Both the position numbers and the translations under genes were made by a program. Positions 23,581 to 35,575 of a DNA stretch of 64,000 nt are shown here, one piece after another. The number at the start of each line of letters is the position of its first letter. Position 1 is the first letter of the stretch. The stretch is from the NCBI RefSeq assembly GCF_000002865.3, contig NW_001865054.1, forward strand, positions 691,450 to 755,449, in the 5' to 3' direction. The notes beneath the pieces are model-generated. The model was not told where the DNA came from and did not search any database. It saw only the letters and a list, made by a program, of their open reading frames with translations. Source of the DNA: Monosiga brevicollis MX1 (Eukaryota > Opisthokonta > Choanoflagellata > Craspedida > Salpingoecidae).

Positions 23581-24415
23581 ACGGATGGGCTGGTTCAAGA
23601 GTAAGCCGCCATCGTTTCCATTTCTAGTTTAAGCGTGAGCCACCATCTTTGAGCTTCGACTGCCTCTGCTCGGCCGTTGCTTCCCTTGTTCTTGTCTTCT
23701 CAAGCAGAATAATAATGTTATAATCAAAATTCATGATCAAGAATGACTTGTTGAGCCGGCTGTTCTCCCTGCGCCGGCATTTACTCGTGCTCGGTGCCAT
23801 GAGCTTTTTCACTTGCTCTGTCAGCCACTGACCGGCCCTGTGCAATAGCGAATGCTGGTGACATGACACCAAAAAGAGATTCAAATCGGCATGGGACTGC
23901 TTGAAGAACAGTTGTGGGTGGGTATACGCAGGTACACGACTCGCCGAAAAAGCCAGCATGGGAGCTTGAAAATTGAGAAAGGGGCTGCTCAAGAAAAGCA
24001 CACAAGCAGGTACCCTGCATACAAGAGTTTGCACGTGAATTGATCAAGAAAAAGGAATAGGGATCTTGCTCAGCCAGCCACAGGCTGGTTCAATGCGGCA
24101 AATCTTAAGAAAAAGAAAAGACCTGGAGGTGGCGCGAAACAAAACGCGAGACACCAAGTGCACTGGCATTGGCATTGAAGACAGACAGACAGACAGACAG
24201 AGCCAAGACGCAACACGTGACCAGCATCTTGAGTCATGGAATCATGAGGACGACCCGGTCGGCTCCACTCGGGGGTACACGAAGCGGAATATCAGGCATC
24301 ACCGCAGGTCCAGGCGGGAAACGAAAAAGCCACGCATGGTCATCTCTTGCTGCCTTGTCGCCTTCCATCGTGAGTCTCATTCATTTCAGGCACTTGAATA
24401 GTATTTGAGGGGCTC
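23581..24415. other. Intergenic stretch, no gene recognised
   Basis: This follows the CW/Tudor-like gene and precedes the TOM7 3' end. It contains a short AGAC repeat at about 24180-24200. The open frames here show no recognisable content. Confidence 0.45.
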
Positions 24416-24770
24416 TTAGAGCGTAATCAGGCTGCAGGAGGACGGCAAAAAATGAGGGACAATGCAGACCATGTGCAGGCCAGCGATGGTAACAACGGCT
24501 CAACACCAATCCTCTTGGCAAGGAGCAACGCAAAACCACGTACTTGATGAGTGTAGGACGGGGCTCGGGGCCGGTGATGAGGCCTGTGTCGAGATACCGA
24601 AGAGTGAGCGCGAGAAAAAAGAAAAAAAAAACAGACGGACGAGCGCAGCCGCGAGTATTTTTGTCCGTACCGAGAAGAAGGATGGTGGGAACAAAGCCCC
24701 AGCGGAAGGCCACCTTGCCATACTCGATGGCCTCCTCCACGTTGGCGCGCACTTGAGGTGAAAGCTCCAT
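24416..24770 (-). CDS. TOMM7: TOM7, small subunit of the mitochondrial import channel
   Basis: Three exons join in phase: 24770-24671, 24583-24544 and a 16-base last exon 24431-24416. The product is about 51 residues (human TOM7 has 55). It starts MELSPQVRANVEEAIEYGKV, then has the membrane helix AFRWGFVPTILLLG, which aligns with FAIRWGFIPLVIYLG of animals. It ends GPEPRPTLINLITL, matching the family's PEPTVLSLLWG end. TOM7 is a tail-anchored subunit of the TOM complex in the outer mitochondrial membrane; it modulates complex assembly and helps keep PINK1 at the surface in animals. It is too short and too split to appear as one open frame. Intron 2 needs the acceptor CTCCTGCAG at 24432. Confidence 0.85.
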
Positions 24771-25608
24771 ATCGATAGTGAGGTGTGAGAACAAGTACCC
24801 GGAAAAAAAAAAAAAAAAATAGAAGAAGAAAAAGATAACGCGACTGCCACGAGTGTGTGTGTGTGTGTGTGTGTGAGCGTATGTGCTGTGTGTGTGTGTG
24901 TGTGTGTGTGAGCGCGCAAGGGCACTGTAACAAAAGAGTTTGCTTGCCAGCAAAATCTGGCGGCGAGAGTTTGATGTCAGACAAAAACTGGCTGGCGGTC
25001 AATGCCGTTGTGCCGTCTACATTTTGACCCATCTACGCACAGTTTGTGCGATCCTGGGAGAGAGGGGAAGAGTTGTTGGTTTTGGTTGCTCAACTCTCTC
25101 TCTCTCTCTCTCTGTTTGTTTGTGTTTTGCAGTTCGTTGTGCACATGTAGCAATGTTGACGTTGACATACACACAGCGCTCGGCATCATCATGACAAAAA
25201 AAGCTTTGGTTGATTGTCACACGATGCTTGCTTGAATGGCAGCCGGGTCTGGACGAGGATCGGGCCAGTTCTGGACGCGGAAAGAGCGACGCAGCGTCAT
25301 TTGAAGCTCATTGTTCGTAACCGGGGCTGATTTCGAGCCAAGTCGACCGCCGTTTTTTGCAGGGGCCGAGAATTCACAAGCACACAAACACACACAATCC
25401 GAGCAAAAATTTCCAAATTTCATACGCACGGGCTCACACACTCACACACATCCACACATCACACACACACATCCTCCCCACATACCACTAAATTACCTTT
25501 ATAAATTCCACACCTATCCTCCCAACCAGCCACACGTTCAACCCCACCTGCCCGCAGCAGCACAACACCACCAAGTCTCAGCTAAAACAGCGATAGCGGT
25601 GGGCCAAC

Positions 25609-25680
<72 letters not shown>

Positions 25681-25684
25681 CTCA

Positions 25685-25766
<82 letters not shown>

Positions 25767-25899
25767 GTCTCGTGGCTCGTGTCTCTCTCTCCAGGGCACG
25801 GGCTGTTGGGCAACGCCGTGAGTGGCATTTTACGTTGTTGACTCGGAGGTTTTGACTGTTGTTGTTGTTGTTGTTGAAGCTGTTCTTGAGACCGTTAGT
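24771..25899. promoter_or_regulatory. Divergent intergenic region TOM7 / SerA with long CT tracts
   Basis: Both flanking genes are read outward. The region holds GT microsatellites (24853-24911), CACA-rich sequence (25380-25470) and two long CT tracts ending about 140 bases before the SerA start. A short TTG run (25858-25876) lies just upstream of the ATG. Both promoters must be here; no specific site is recognised. Confidence 0.5.
25611..25763 (+). repeat. Long (CT)n tracts upstream of SerA
   Basis: Two CT-dinucleotide blocks of about 60 and 75 bases are separated by CTGTCTCTCCTCACAT. Each strand is purely pyrimidine or purine over long spans, which favours triplex-type structures and GAGA-factor-like binding. 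Confidence 0.95.
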
Positions 25900-28003
25900 A
25901 TGGCTGCCAGCCAGCGTAGCGACCCGAGCTCGATCAATGTCCTTCTGATGGAGAAGATCTCCACCGAGGCCGTCAAAACTTTTCAGGCTGAAGGTTTTAC
26001 TGTTCGCCAAGCGGTACGTACACGACCCTCCATCGCTGGCGCTGGCGCTGCGCTGCACACGTTTGAATGACGGGCCTCAAGAGGCCCGAGCTACAAATAT
26101 GCTTCCCCTTCACCTCTCCTAGCACACTGTCACTGGCCCGGCTCGCCGCCAGTTTCTCTGACACGTCCATCTGATGCGCCATATTCCAGGTCAAGTACTC
26201 GGAGGAAGAGCTTGTCGAGGCCATCAAGGATGTGCACATTATTGGCGTTCGCTCCAAGACCAAGCTTCCCGCCCGTGTTCTCGATGCGGCAACCAAGCTC
26301 ACGGCCATCGGCTGCTTTTGCATCGGCACTGATCAGGTAGCTAGCGACCCCAGGCTGGTCCAGCGCGCCCACTCCGCACCGCGCCGCGCAGCGCTCATGA
26401 GAACCAGGCGCAGTGCGGGCCTCTCCCCACCTGCCATGCTGACCCCGTCTTGTAACTGTTGCTTTTTCGCAGACGGATCTGAAGCATGCTGCTTCCAAGG
26501 GTATCCCGGTCTTCAACGCCCCGTACGCCAACACTCGTAGTGTCTCAGAGCTGGTCATTGCCGAGATCATCATGCTGGCCCGCCAAGCTGGCGATCGCAG
26601 CATGGAAATTCACCAGGGTGAATGGAACAAGAAATCTGACGGGTAAGATTTTCCCCCACGCCTCGCCATCTCCAATGCCAATGCATGCATGTCCCAGCTG
26701 AGTGTTGCAACCTGATACTGCGCCTCTAGCTGCTATGAGGTTCGTGGCAAGACGCTGGGCATCATTGGCTACGGTCACGTCGGCTCCCAGCTCTCCGTCC
26801 TTGCCGAATCCCTGGGCCTCAAGGTACGAGAAGACATGGCCTACGAGCACGTGCCTTTCCTCGCACTTCTGACTTTGGAGCTCACGTGCCACTGATGATC
26901 AGGTCAACTTTTATGACATTGAGCCCAAGCTCCAGCTCGGCAATGCACATCAAGTAGCCACCTTGGATGAGCTGCTCAGCACCTCTGACTTTGTGTCCCT
27001 CCACGTGCCTGCCACCCCCAGCACGCGCAAAATGATCACAAAGGAACAGATTGCCCTGGTTCGTGCAAACCCCATGGCCATGCTCTCTGAAGCTCTCACT
27101 TTGAATAGAAAAGAGAGAGGGAGAGAGAGAGAGAACACGCACACGCTCGTGTGCTGTAGCTACCGGCTCTATCGTGCTGTGCACCTCATTAGTGCCATCC
27201 CCCTTTCATATCGTGCCGACAGATGAAGACCGGGTCATACCTGATCAACGCAGCACGTGGTAGCTGCGTTGACATTGAGCACGTTGCTGCTGCCCTGCGC
27301 TCTGGCCACTTGGCCGGCGCCGCCATCGATGTCTATCCCAAGGAGCCTGCGGGCCACACCAAGGAATGGGTCAACGTTCTGCAGGGCTGCCCCAATACAA
27401 TCCTGACTCCCCACATTGGCGGCTCCACAGAGGAGGCCCAGGCCTCCATCGGTCGCGAAGTGGCCACCAAAATCATTGCCTACATGGACCGCGGCTCAAC
27501 TCTTGGTGCTGTCAACGTTCCGGAGATTAACATTAGCGCCCGCCTCGACGAGGGTCATTCGCGTGTCGTTTCCTTCCACCAAAACACACCTGGTACGCGA
27601 ACGTGATCACCAAACTAGCGGCACAACGCCTGGCCCCCTCTGCCATTATGGCCTCTCACATTACCGCCCTACCCCCATCCTTCCAGGTGTCCTGCGTGAC
27701 ATCAACAACATCATCTCCATCGCCAACATCAAGTCGCAGCAACTGCTGACAAACGACGAAGTCGGGTAGGTTGGCTCGGAACCAGGCACTTTAGCTCGCC
27801 CCCTCGTGATCTTGCTGTGATACCTTTCTTGGGCTGCTTGCCTCACTCTCCTGCTATTTCTGTCGCGCAGTTATCTAGTGGTCGACCTCGAGACTGTGTC
27901 CATCAGCGAGGTGAAGGAGAAGCTGGAACAGGTGCCACACAATATCCGCTTGCGCCTTCTCTTCCGCGGACCCGGCTACGTGGCGTTGGAACCCTCGGAT
28001 TAA
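25900..28003 (+). CDS. serA: D-3-phosphoglycerate dehydrogenase, SerA/Ser3 class with ACT domain
   Basis: Eight exons join in phase: 25900-26013, 26190-26336, 26473-26642, 26730-26823, 26903-27058, 27223-27592, 27687-27765 and 27871-28003. This enzyme oxidises 3-phosphoglycerate to phosphohydroxypyruvate with NAD+, the first step of serine synthesis. Near-identical SerA blocks are visible: IGCFCIGTDQ, FNAPYANTRSVSELVI, the Rossmann loop GIIGYGHVGSQLSVLAESLG, NAARGSCVDIEH, HLAGAAIDVYPKEP and the catalytic His in TPHIGGSTEEAQ. The C-terminal ACT domain (PGVLRDINNI, YLVVDLETV, RLRLLFRGPG) is the serine-feedback site in E. coli. There is no intervening ASB domain as in animal PHGDH. Exon 5 uses a weak donor (GTTCGT). 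The start is fixed by an upstream in-frame TAG. Confidence 0.95.
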
Positions 28004-28491
28004 ACTTGCGCTGATGCAACCCAAAGCACCGTGTTTTGTGTTCCAAGTGATACCATGACCGCGGTGCGAACAGATGTGTACTTATTTACCTCCCATCCTC
28101 ACCATTACAACCGAGATGTTCCCCTTATCTTGTGGGCGTTCTTCCGTGTGTTTGCGTGTACTCTGCGCGACGATTGAGCCTTGCACAAGTGCAACGTGTT
28201 TCAAGCGCGAGTCAACACTATTTTGTGTGCAAACAAACGTTCGACACCAAATCTCGCTTCCAGACCAGCTTTGCACACCCAAGAATCGAATTTCGGAATA
28301 AGAATGGGAACATCATCGAGGAAAATGAACGTCATGAGACAAAAATAATAAGATGCACGATTCGAGCGCTCAGCGCAAAAAGCTGCAGGCCAAACGCATG
28401 CGTCGGAAATCCCTTGTCCCAAGCCAGGGTGCAGCGATGGCAGAGCTCAGCACAAGAAGCACTGGGATTTTTCACGTAAACTCGCGTCACT
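28004..28491. other. Intergenic between convergent genes
   Basis: Three-prime flanks of SerA (plus) and the unrecognised minus-strand gene. No gene or element recognised. Confidence 0.5.
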
Positions 28492-29967
28492 TCAAGTGGC
28501 CAAATATCGATCTTCGTGGGCCATAAGAACACCTGCATCAAGCATCAGCTCGATGCACTCGGTCACCTCACCCGCCGAGGCCAAGCCGACAAGCCCACGT
28601 ATGAGGGCTGCACTCGTTAGGCCGGGTGAACAACACAAAGCAGCAATCTACCCGGACAGGCGCAAGCAGTGCGTCAACCTGATTTTCAAACCCATCGAGC
28701 CAAGCAGGGACACCGACAAGAACGTCACGCCGCCACACCTTATCACAGACGAACTGGGGGGCCGTGACGGCACTCCTACAAGACGAATCACACGAAATGA
28801 AATGCAAGGTGACGGCGATGTTCCAAAATACGAGACAAAACTGTACAAAGGGAGGGGCGAGACAAGGGAGCGAGGGCAACTGCTTTGCGCACCGAGGGCA
28901 GGCAGGGCCAGCCAAGGCCGAGCAAGCTGTTCCTGTCAGCAGAACTGGGCTTGTGCGATGGTCTTCCCATTTGGAGGCCTGTGTATCATTGGACGTGCGC
29001 GAGGAGAAGCGGCGGAGAAAGGGCGGCAATGCTGGATCCCCGGGTGATGCAGGCGGATCCAATTGTTTGAGAAGTGGATTGGGGCGCTGGACGCGGACGT
29101 GCAGGAGCGTCAGGAGATGATGCGTCAGCTGAGGTGGGCATCGGTCATGAGCAGTGCACAAGTAAATAGGCAAGGTCGAGGTTTGGGAAGCAGGCTAGGG
29201 TGTCATACGGCATGGCATCTGGCATGTGAGAAGGCAATACACACCGCATTTCCCGGGACCGGGTGGGCACCAAAGAGGTCGAGGCATCGCGTTGCCCGCT
29301 GCTGATTTGCATCCCAGAGGTCAACGAGCTTGCCCAACACCGACCAGTAGCTGCAACCAACACACCCGGGGTGAGGCATGACTTGCGTGCAAACAGGACC
29401 TCTTGAAGATAGAGATGCAGCACGCACCGGCGGCCAAGTTGTTTGGGGTCCACCAAGGCAGGGATAGGTTGCAGCATGCGTGCAAACAAGCGTCCCGTGT
29501 GATCAATCAGCCAGAACTGTTGTGGAGGGAGTTGATGCACACGCTGAGTGGATGACAGCACTCGGCAGGATCTCTCTCATGCCTCACTTTGATAATAGCA
29601 GGTGGTGTCCCATTTCTCGCAGGCACAATGGTGGAACCACCAGGGCACTCACCGTACCAGGTCCGCATGTGTGCGGATGAAGTGTCACGCACAGCCGTGC
29701 CTGGGTTTGCATCCACCAAGGTGAGGGGCTAGTGGCAAAGGGGGAAAGCGGGGAAGGGAAGCAGAACTGCTTGAAGGCGGCATACCCATTGACCGCGTTG
29801 GTGCTGAAGCACAAAGGTGGCTTGGACAGGCTCGACAAGCGCCTGATGGCAGAGCGCTGTTGTGGTTGGCACAATCCGCTCCTCGTGCCTCAAGTACGAG
29901 TCGAGAGCAGCCGCGATCGTTGAGTCCGGGATTGGCGAAGCGGGTTGCGTCACTGGAGAATCGGCCA
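28492..29967 (-). CDS. Unrecognised multi-exon gene
   Basis: From an ATG at 29967, four exons join in phase with good splice sites: 29967-29786 (MADSPVTQPASPIPDSTIAA...), 29700-29653 (ARLCVTLHPHTCGPGT), 29516-29428 (FWLIDHTGRLFARMLQPIPA) and 29350-29271 (YWSVLGKLVDLWDANQQRAT). Further exons are likely from about 29130 down: one around 28780-28680 (APQFVCDKVWRRDVLVG) and a last one ending in a helical tail, GEVTECIELMLDAGVLMAHE, with TGA at 28492. The middle exon junctions are not resolved. I do not recognise the family. It shows no signal peptide, no membrane helix and no obvious catalytic motif. It is divergent from Ras across a 1.3-kb spacer. Confidence 0.5.
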
Positions 29968-31269
<1,302 letters not shown>

Positions 31270-32927
31270 ATGACTGAATACAAGATTGTTGTTGTTGGCG
31301 GTACGTAACAAAAGACGAGCCTTTCCTTTTCGTGCTGCCACGCCCGCACCCAGTTCCCACACCACAAAAGCCGCCGCGTCAGAGTCCGGGCTCCAGACAC
31401 CATGAGGGGCGTTTTTGGTTACCAAAGAGAAGCAAACGCCACAGGAGATGCGAGCACGCGCCTCCGTTGGGACCAAATCAAACAAACTTGCCTACCTTCC
31501 ACACGCCAATGTCTCTCCCTGATTAGTTGAACGACCTTTTTGTCCCCCTCAGATGTGCTGCCCCTCCCCCCCTCCCCCACATCTTTTTTTTCCTTCCATT
31601 TCAATTCTTGTTATGTTTTCAAAGATGACTGCTGGCAACTGCTCTGCTGCTGTTGCAATTGCTCGCCGTACTGGCGGAAAGACAGTTCTCACCGTTAGTC
31701 TTGTCTGAAATCCCGCGGCGATGGTCGTAGGCGGTGGCGTCGGCAAGTCAGCGCTCACCATTCAACTCATTCAACAGCAGTACGTTGACTCTGCTCACCC
31801 AGGCTGCTTGCCATCTTGCCGGCTTGGCCCCTCACGCTGGCTTGACAATTGTGTTTACCCACAACTCGGAATAGCTTTGTGACGCAATATGATCCCACCA
31901 TCGGTTCGTGGTCTGGCGGGCGCCTTGGCCAGTGTTCCTTATCCGTTGTTGGTTTCGATTGTCACTCATCACTCCTCTCCTCGTCTTGGGACTGCAGAGG
32001 ATTCATATCGCAAGCAGGTTGTCATTGACGAAGAAACCTGTCTTCTGGACATCCTGGACACGGCCGGTCAGGAAGAGTATAGGTGCGCCCGCCGTGCCGC
32101 CTGAAGCCTTGGCCCCTTTTAATGCTAGTTTGTTGATGGAAAGCCTCACTCCGGCCCTGCTTCTTTCTTGTCAGTGCTATGCGCGATCAGTACATGCGAA
32201 CTGGAGAGGGGTTTCTTTGCGTGTACTCCATCGACAACAAGCGATCCTTTGACGAGATTGGCAAATTCAGGGAACAGGTTGGATAGTGAACCATTTTCGT
32301 GCCCTCCAGCAGACAACACTGGCTTGGCTTGTTTGTTTGCTCTGTCTGCTCATGGCCACCATCTCGAAAAATCTCAACATCTTGCTCCCGTCCTTGATTT
32401 TATTTATGGATAGATCCTGCGGGTCAAAGATGCAGACTCGGTGCCCATGATTAGTACGTTTATACTATTGTTGGGGGCCGACGGCGCAAACAGTAACTTG
32501 TTATTTTGTGCTAACATACAGGAATCAAGGCATCCCAAACTGACAGCACATTGCGCTCTTTTTTCTTCTTCTTTTTTTTTCCCGTTACAGTTTGCGGCAA
32601 CAAGTGTGACCTGGAAGACAAACGCGAGGTGTCAACTGAGGAAGCCAAGGCATTAGCAAAGCAGTACGGCGTTCCGTTCCTGGAAACCTCCGCCAAGCGC
32701 CGCATCAAAGTGGTACGTACGCGTCGAGTAGCACCCGACCAAGCTGTTAGCGCAAAGCAACGCGCGTGTTGGCTCTTGTCTGCCACTTCCAATCCGCTCA
32801 TGTTGACTTGGTGCCGCAGGACGAGGCCTTTTATGATCTGGTACGCGAGATCCGCAAGGTCAAGCAGCCGGCCTTGGGCACGACAAGCGCCAAACCAGCC
32901 AAAAAGGGATTTTGCACCATCCTCTAA
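31270..32927 (+). CDS. RAS: Ras small GTPase (H/K/N-Ras type)
   Basis: Eight exons join in phase: 31270-31300, 31731-31779, 31875-31903, 31998-32082, 32175-32277, 32414-32453, 32591-32712 and 32820-32927. The product is 188-190 residues. Every Ras motif is present: [10 protein letters not shown] and [15 protein letters not shown] (P-loop), QYDPTIEDSYRKQ (effector loop), [20 protein letters not shown] (switch II), [10 protein letters not shown] (guanine binding) and ETSAK. The end CTIL is a CaaX box whose final Leu predicts geranylgeranylation. Position 11 is Gly where animal Ras has Ala (GGGGVGKS in place of GAGGVGKS). Ras relays receptor signals to Raf/MAPK at the plasma membrane. The effector loop is identical to animal Ras and not to Rap (which has Thr61 and SKI-type differences). 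Confidence 0.96.
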
Positions 32928-33521
32928 GCGACTTTTTGTTTTTCCCAACTCGCACCCTGATCTGGGCGCCACAATGCTCGACAAGCATGGATCACGGCCG
33001 TAGCATCCCGCCTGTGGCGGCTTGGTGTTACGACGTCCTGGAGCCAATGCAAAGGAAGTTTGCCTCGCTCTTGCCTGTGAGTCTGTGGGTGACGACAACC
33101 CCCGTGCCCCACGTGACCCGCCCTAGGTTGGCGATTGCCTTTCGCGTTGCGTCATTGGCCATTCTATTCGGTCCCTTGCGCATTGACCTTTGTTCACTGG
33201 TCGATGGAGGTCCTCGCTGATTTGCCTTGCGTTACTTTCTAACATGTTCTTGTCGCGTATTGGAAAAGATGGGCTTTTTTAATTGTTAATGTCTGTTGGA
33301 GTCGTGGTTCCGTGTCACTGTGTGAATTTGTTTGACGTTGAATTATATGCCCTCTTTGATCTTAATTCCAAATGTAATTTTCCGGTTCAGACGTTGATGA
33401 CGCACGCTGATCGGCTCAGCCGACACCCAACCGCCTCGCTCATCTGCCAAATGAACCACACGCACAGGTTGCAACTGCAAGCGCTGCCACGCAAGCATGG
33501 GTTTTCTCGAGGGGGGGTAGC
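32928..33521. other. Intergenic between convergent Ras and HMCES
   Basis: No gene recognised; 3' untranslated sequence of both neighbours expected. Confidence 0.5.
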
Positions 33522-35105
33522 TCAGTCCAACACAATCACGTCGTCATCTTTCTTGGCAGATGAGCCAGGCGGAGAGGGGCTAGGATTGGGCCTGGGTTTG
33601 TGTGGGGGGCAGCGTGAAGCTGCGTCATCTTTGTGAACCGCGGTCCTTGGCTCAACCATGGGGTGGACGGTGGCTTGATCTGACTTTGCCCGCTTCTGAG
33701 GAGGTCGGGAACCACCAGTCAGCCATGCCTACGCAATGCCACACCTACAAAGTGAGACCTCCAAATACACATGGGGCTACGACAGGCATGACATGTTGAT
33801 GTCACCACTAGGCATGTTTGATCAATCTAACTTACCGACATGCTGGAAGCCAGACGCTGCTTCTTCTCACGCTGAGATTGAACGCGCTTGATGAGCTCGG
33901 GACCTTGTGCCTTGATGCTGCCCACCTTGGTGCTGACTGGATGCCAACTTAGTGCTTCTGAAGGTGACAGCCAGGCGAGCAGCTATCACAACACAGCATG
34001 AGAGACAGTGCAACAACGCGCGTCCAGACGCTTTTGATGCCAGTGCTGCAACGAGCAAAGGGGGCGAGAAAAGGAAGTGGAGAGCAGGAAGCAGACCTGG
34101 CAGTTCTTGGAGGGAGTGGCATCAGGCAGGGGTGTCAGCCAGGCGTCCACCTTCTCGGGCGTATCCAAAATGGCTGGCATGCGATCGTGAAGCGGAGCAA
34201 ACGCTGCACTAGCGGGCACAGTCACAATGGTAAAGGTGTAGAGGGGCGGGACGGCTGGATCTTTGGCCTGCCAGACATCCCAGAGCCCAGCCATGAGAAG
34301 CGGCTGAATGTCGCTCTTCAGCGCGTCAATGTCCTGGGGCGTTGCGCGTCCTCGAGCAACATTGGCTTTGTCGGATGAGTAAATAAAAAAGGGCTGGCGC
34401 CTCTCCTGATCGTCACTCTGTTCCCACTCGAAGAACCCGTCCACTACAACCACGCAGCGTTGACCCGCCTCAAGTGGATGTCGAAACGACGCCTGCAGGA
34501 GTTTGATCATGACAGGCAGAGACCAGCAGTCATACAATCAGAAATGGTCACAGAACCCTTGCACCTTCTTCGATGCAAAGAGGAGGCAGACAGAAGAAGT
34601 GGTCGGTGACAAGGGGACTTGCCTTATCCAGAATGCCTTCGATTCGGGCATTGAACATGGTGAGGTCAAAATCGCGAGGTGAGCCGCGATGCCAGGCAGG
34701 TACAAGCCCCCACTGCATGACATGAAAGACGCGCTGCCCAGTCTTTGGATCTTGCACGAGCACCGGTAGATATTGTTTGGGCGTCGTATTGTACGACTGA
34801 TGATATTTGCTCAAATCACCGCGAAAGCATGAGTGCCACGACGGGGTGCCTTCGCACGCCGCCGACTCCCAGCCTGGTTTTTTATCGTTGGCCTCGCCCT
34901 CCACCAAAGGTTTTGTCTCAAACTGCTGCTGTTGATTCGCCTTGTCAGTCGGATCGCACGGGCTCGTGCTGGTCTCGGGCGCGTCTGAGCCGGATTTTCT
35001 AGCAGCTGATGACGTTGTGGTTTTGCTTCCTGTGTTCGACCGAGTGCCACAGTAGCGAGCTGCAAGCTGCCGTGGCGCCAACGTACACGCCGCCCGCCCA
35101 CACAT
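33522..35105 (-). CDS. HMCES: HMCES / SRAP-domain abasic-site shield
   Basis: Four exons in phase: 35105-34623, 34492-34097, 33982-33836 and 33695-33522. SRAP proteins crosslink their Cys2 to abasic sites in single-stranded DNA at forks, protecting them. The key residues are all here: MCGR at the start (Cys2 after Met removal), YNTTPKQYLPV, MQWGLVPAWH, the Asn in MFNARIEG, the Glu in DGFFEWEQ, the His in LHDRMPAI and the closing LSWHPVSTKVGSIKAQGPEL. A hydrophilic insert of about 60 residues, with poly-Gln, follows the N-terminus. Intron 1 begins with GC (AAG|GCAAGT), a GC-AG intron. The C-terminal tail ends KKDDDVIVLD, like a SUMO-interacting motif. An in-frame ATG 13 codons upstream would bury Cys2, so the start at 35105 is preferred. 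Confidence 0.94.
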
Positions 35106-35575
35106 TGTGGCACTCGAGTCCAGGCACGCGAAACACAGCGACAAGAGATGAACGAGACGACGGAGCTCAGCGCCAAAATGATCACAACAAAACCTGTTGA
35201 AACAGGTTTCCTCAATGCCAATGTCAGACTGTCTGACAATTATTTGCTTTTCAGGAATTTGAGAAATTTCGTGTGTGTGTGTGTGTGTGTGTGTTTCTTT
35301 ACTTTTTTTTTTTTATATGGACGACGGGCCACGACGACGACGCTGCGCGGGCTGGAGTGTAGCTGCTGGTAAATCACGGCTTTCAGAAGAGGTACACATG
35401 AGGAAGTGTCAACATCGTGTTGTCACGGGTGCTGGGTGATGTTCGACACCCTCGCACTTTTGTTTGTTTTTTTGGCACTGCTGCTGTGGAAAGAGTTGTT
35501 TGGAAGAGCAGCACCGTTGTTCGGGGGGTGCCTGGCTCACCCCTCTCCCGCTGTGCTATTTCAGAGCCAACACAA
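35106..35575. promoter_or_regulatory. Divergent intergenic region HMCES / PTB adaptor
   Basis: A 470-base spacer read outward on both sides. It contains a short GT run (35271-35294), a poly-T run and, near 35199, GAAACAGGTTTC, a short inverted repeat. Both promoters are expected here. Confidence 0.45.
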
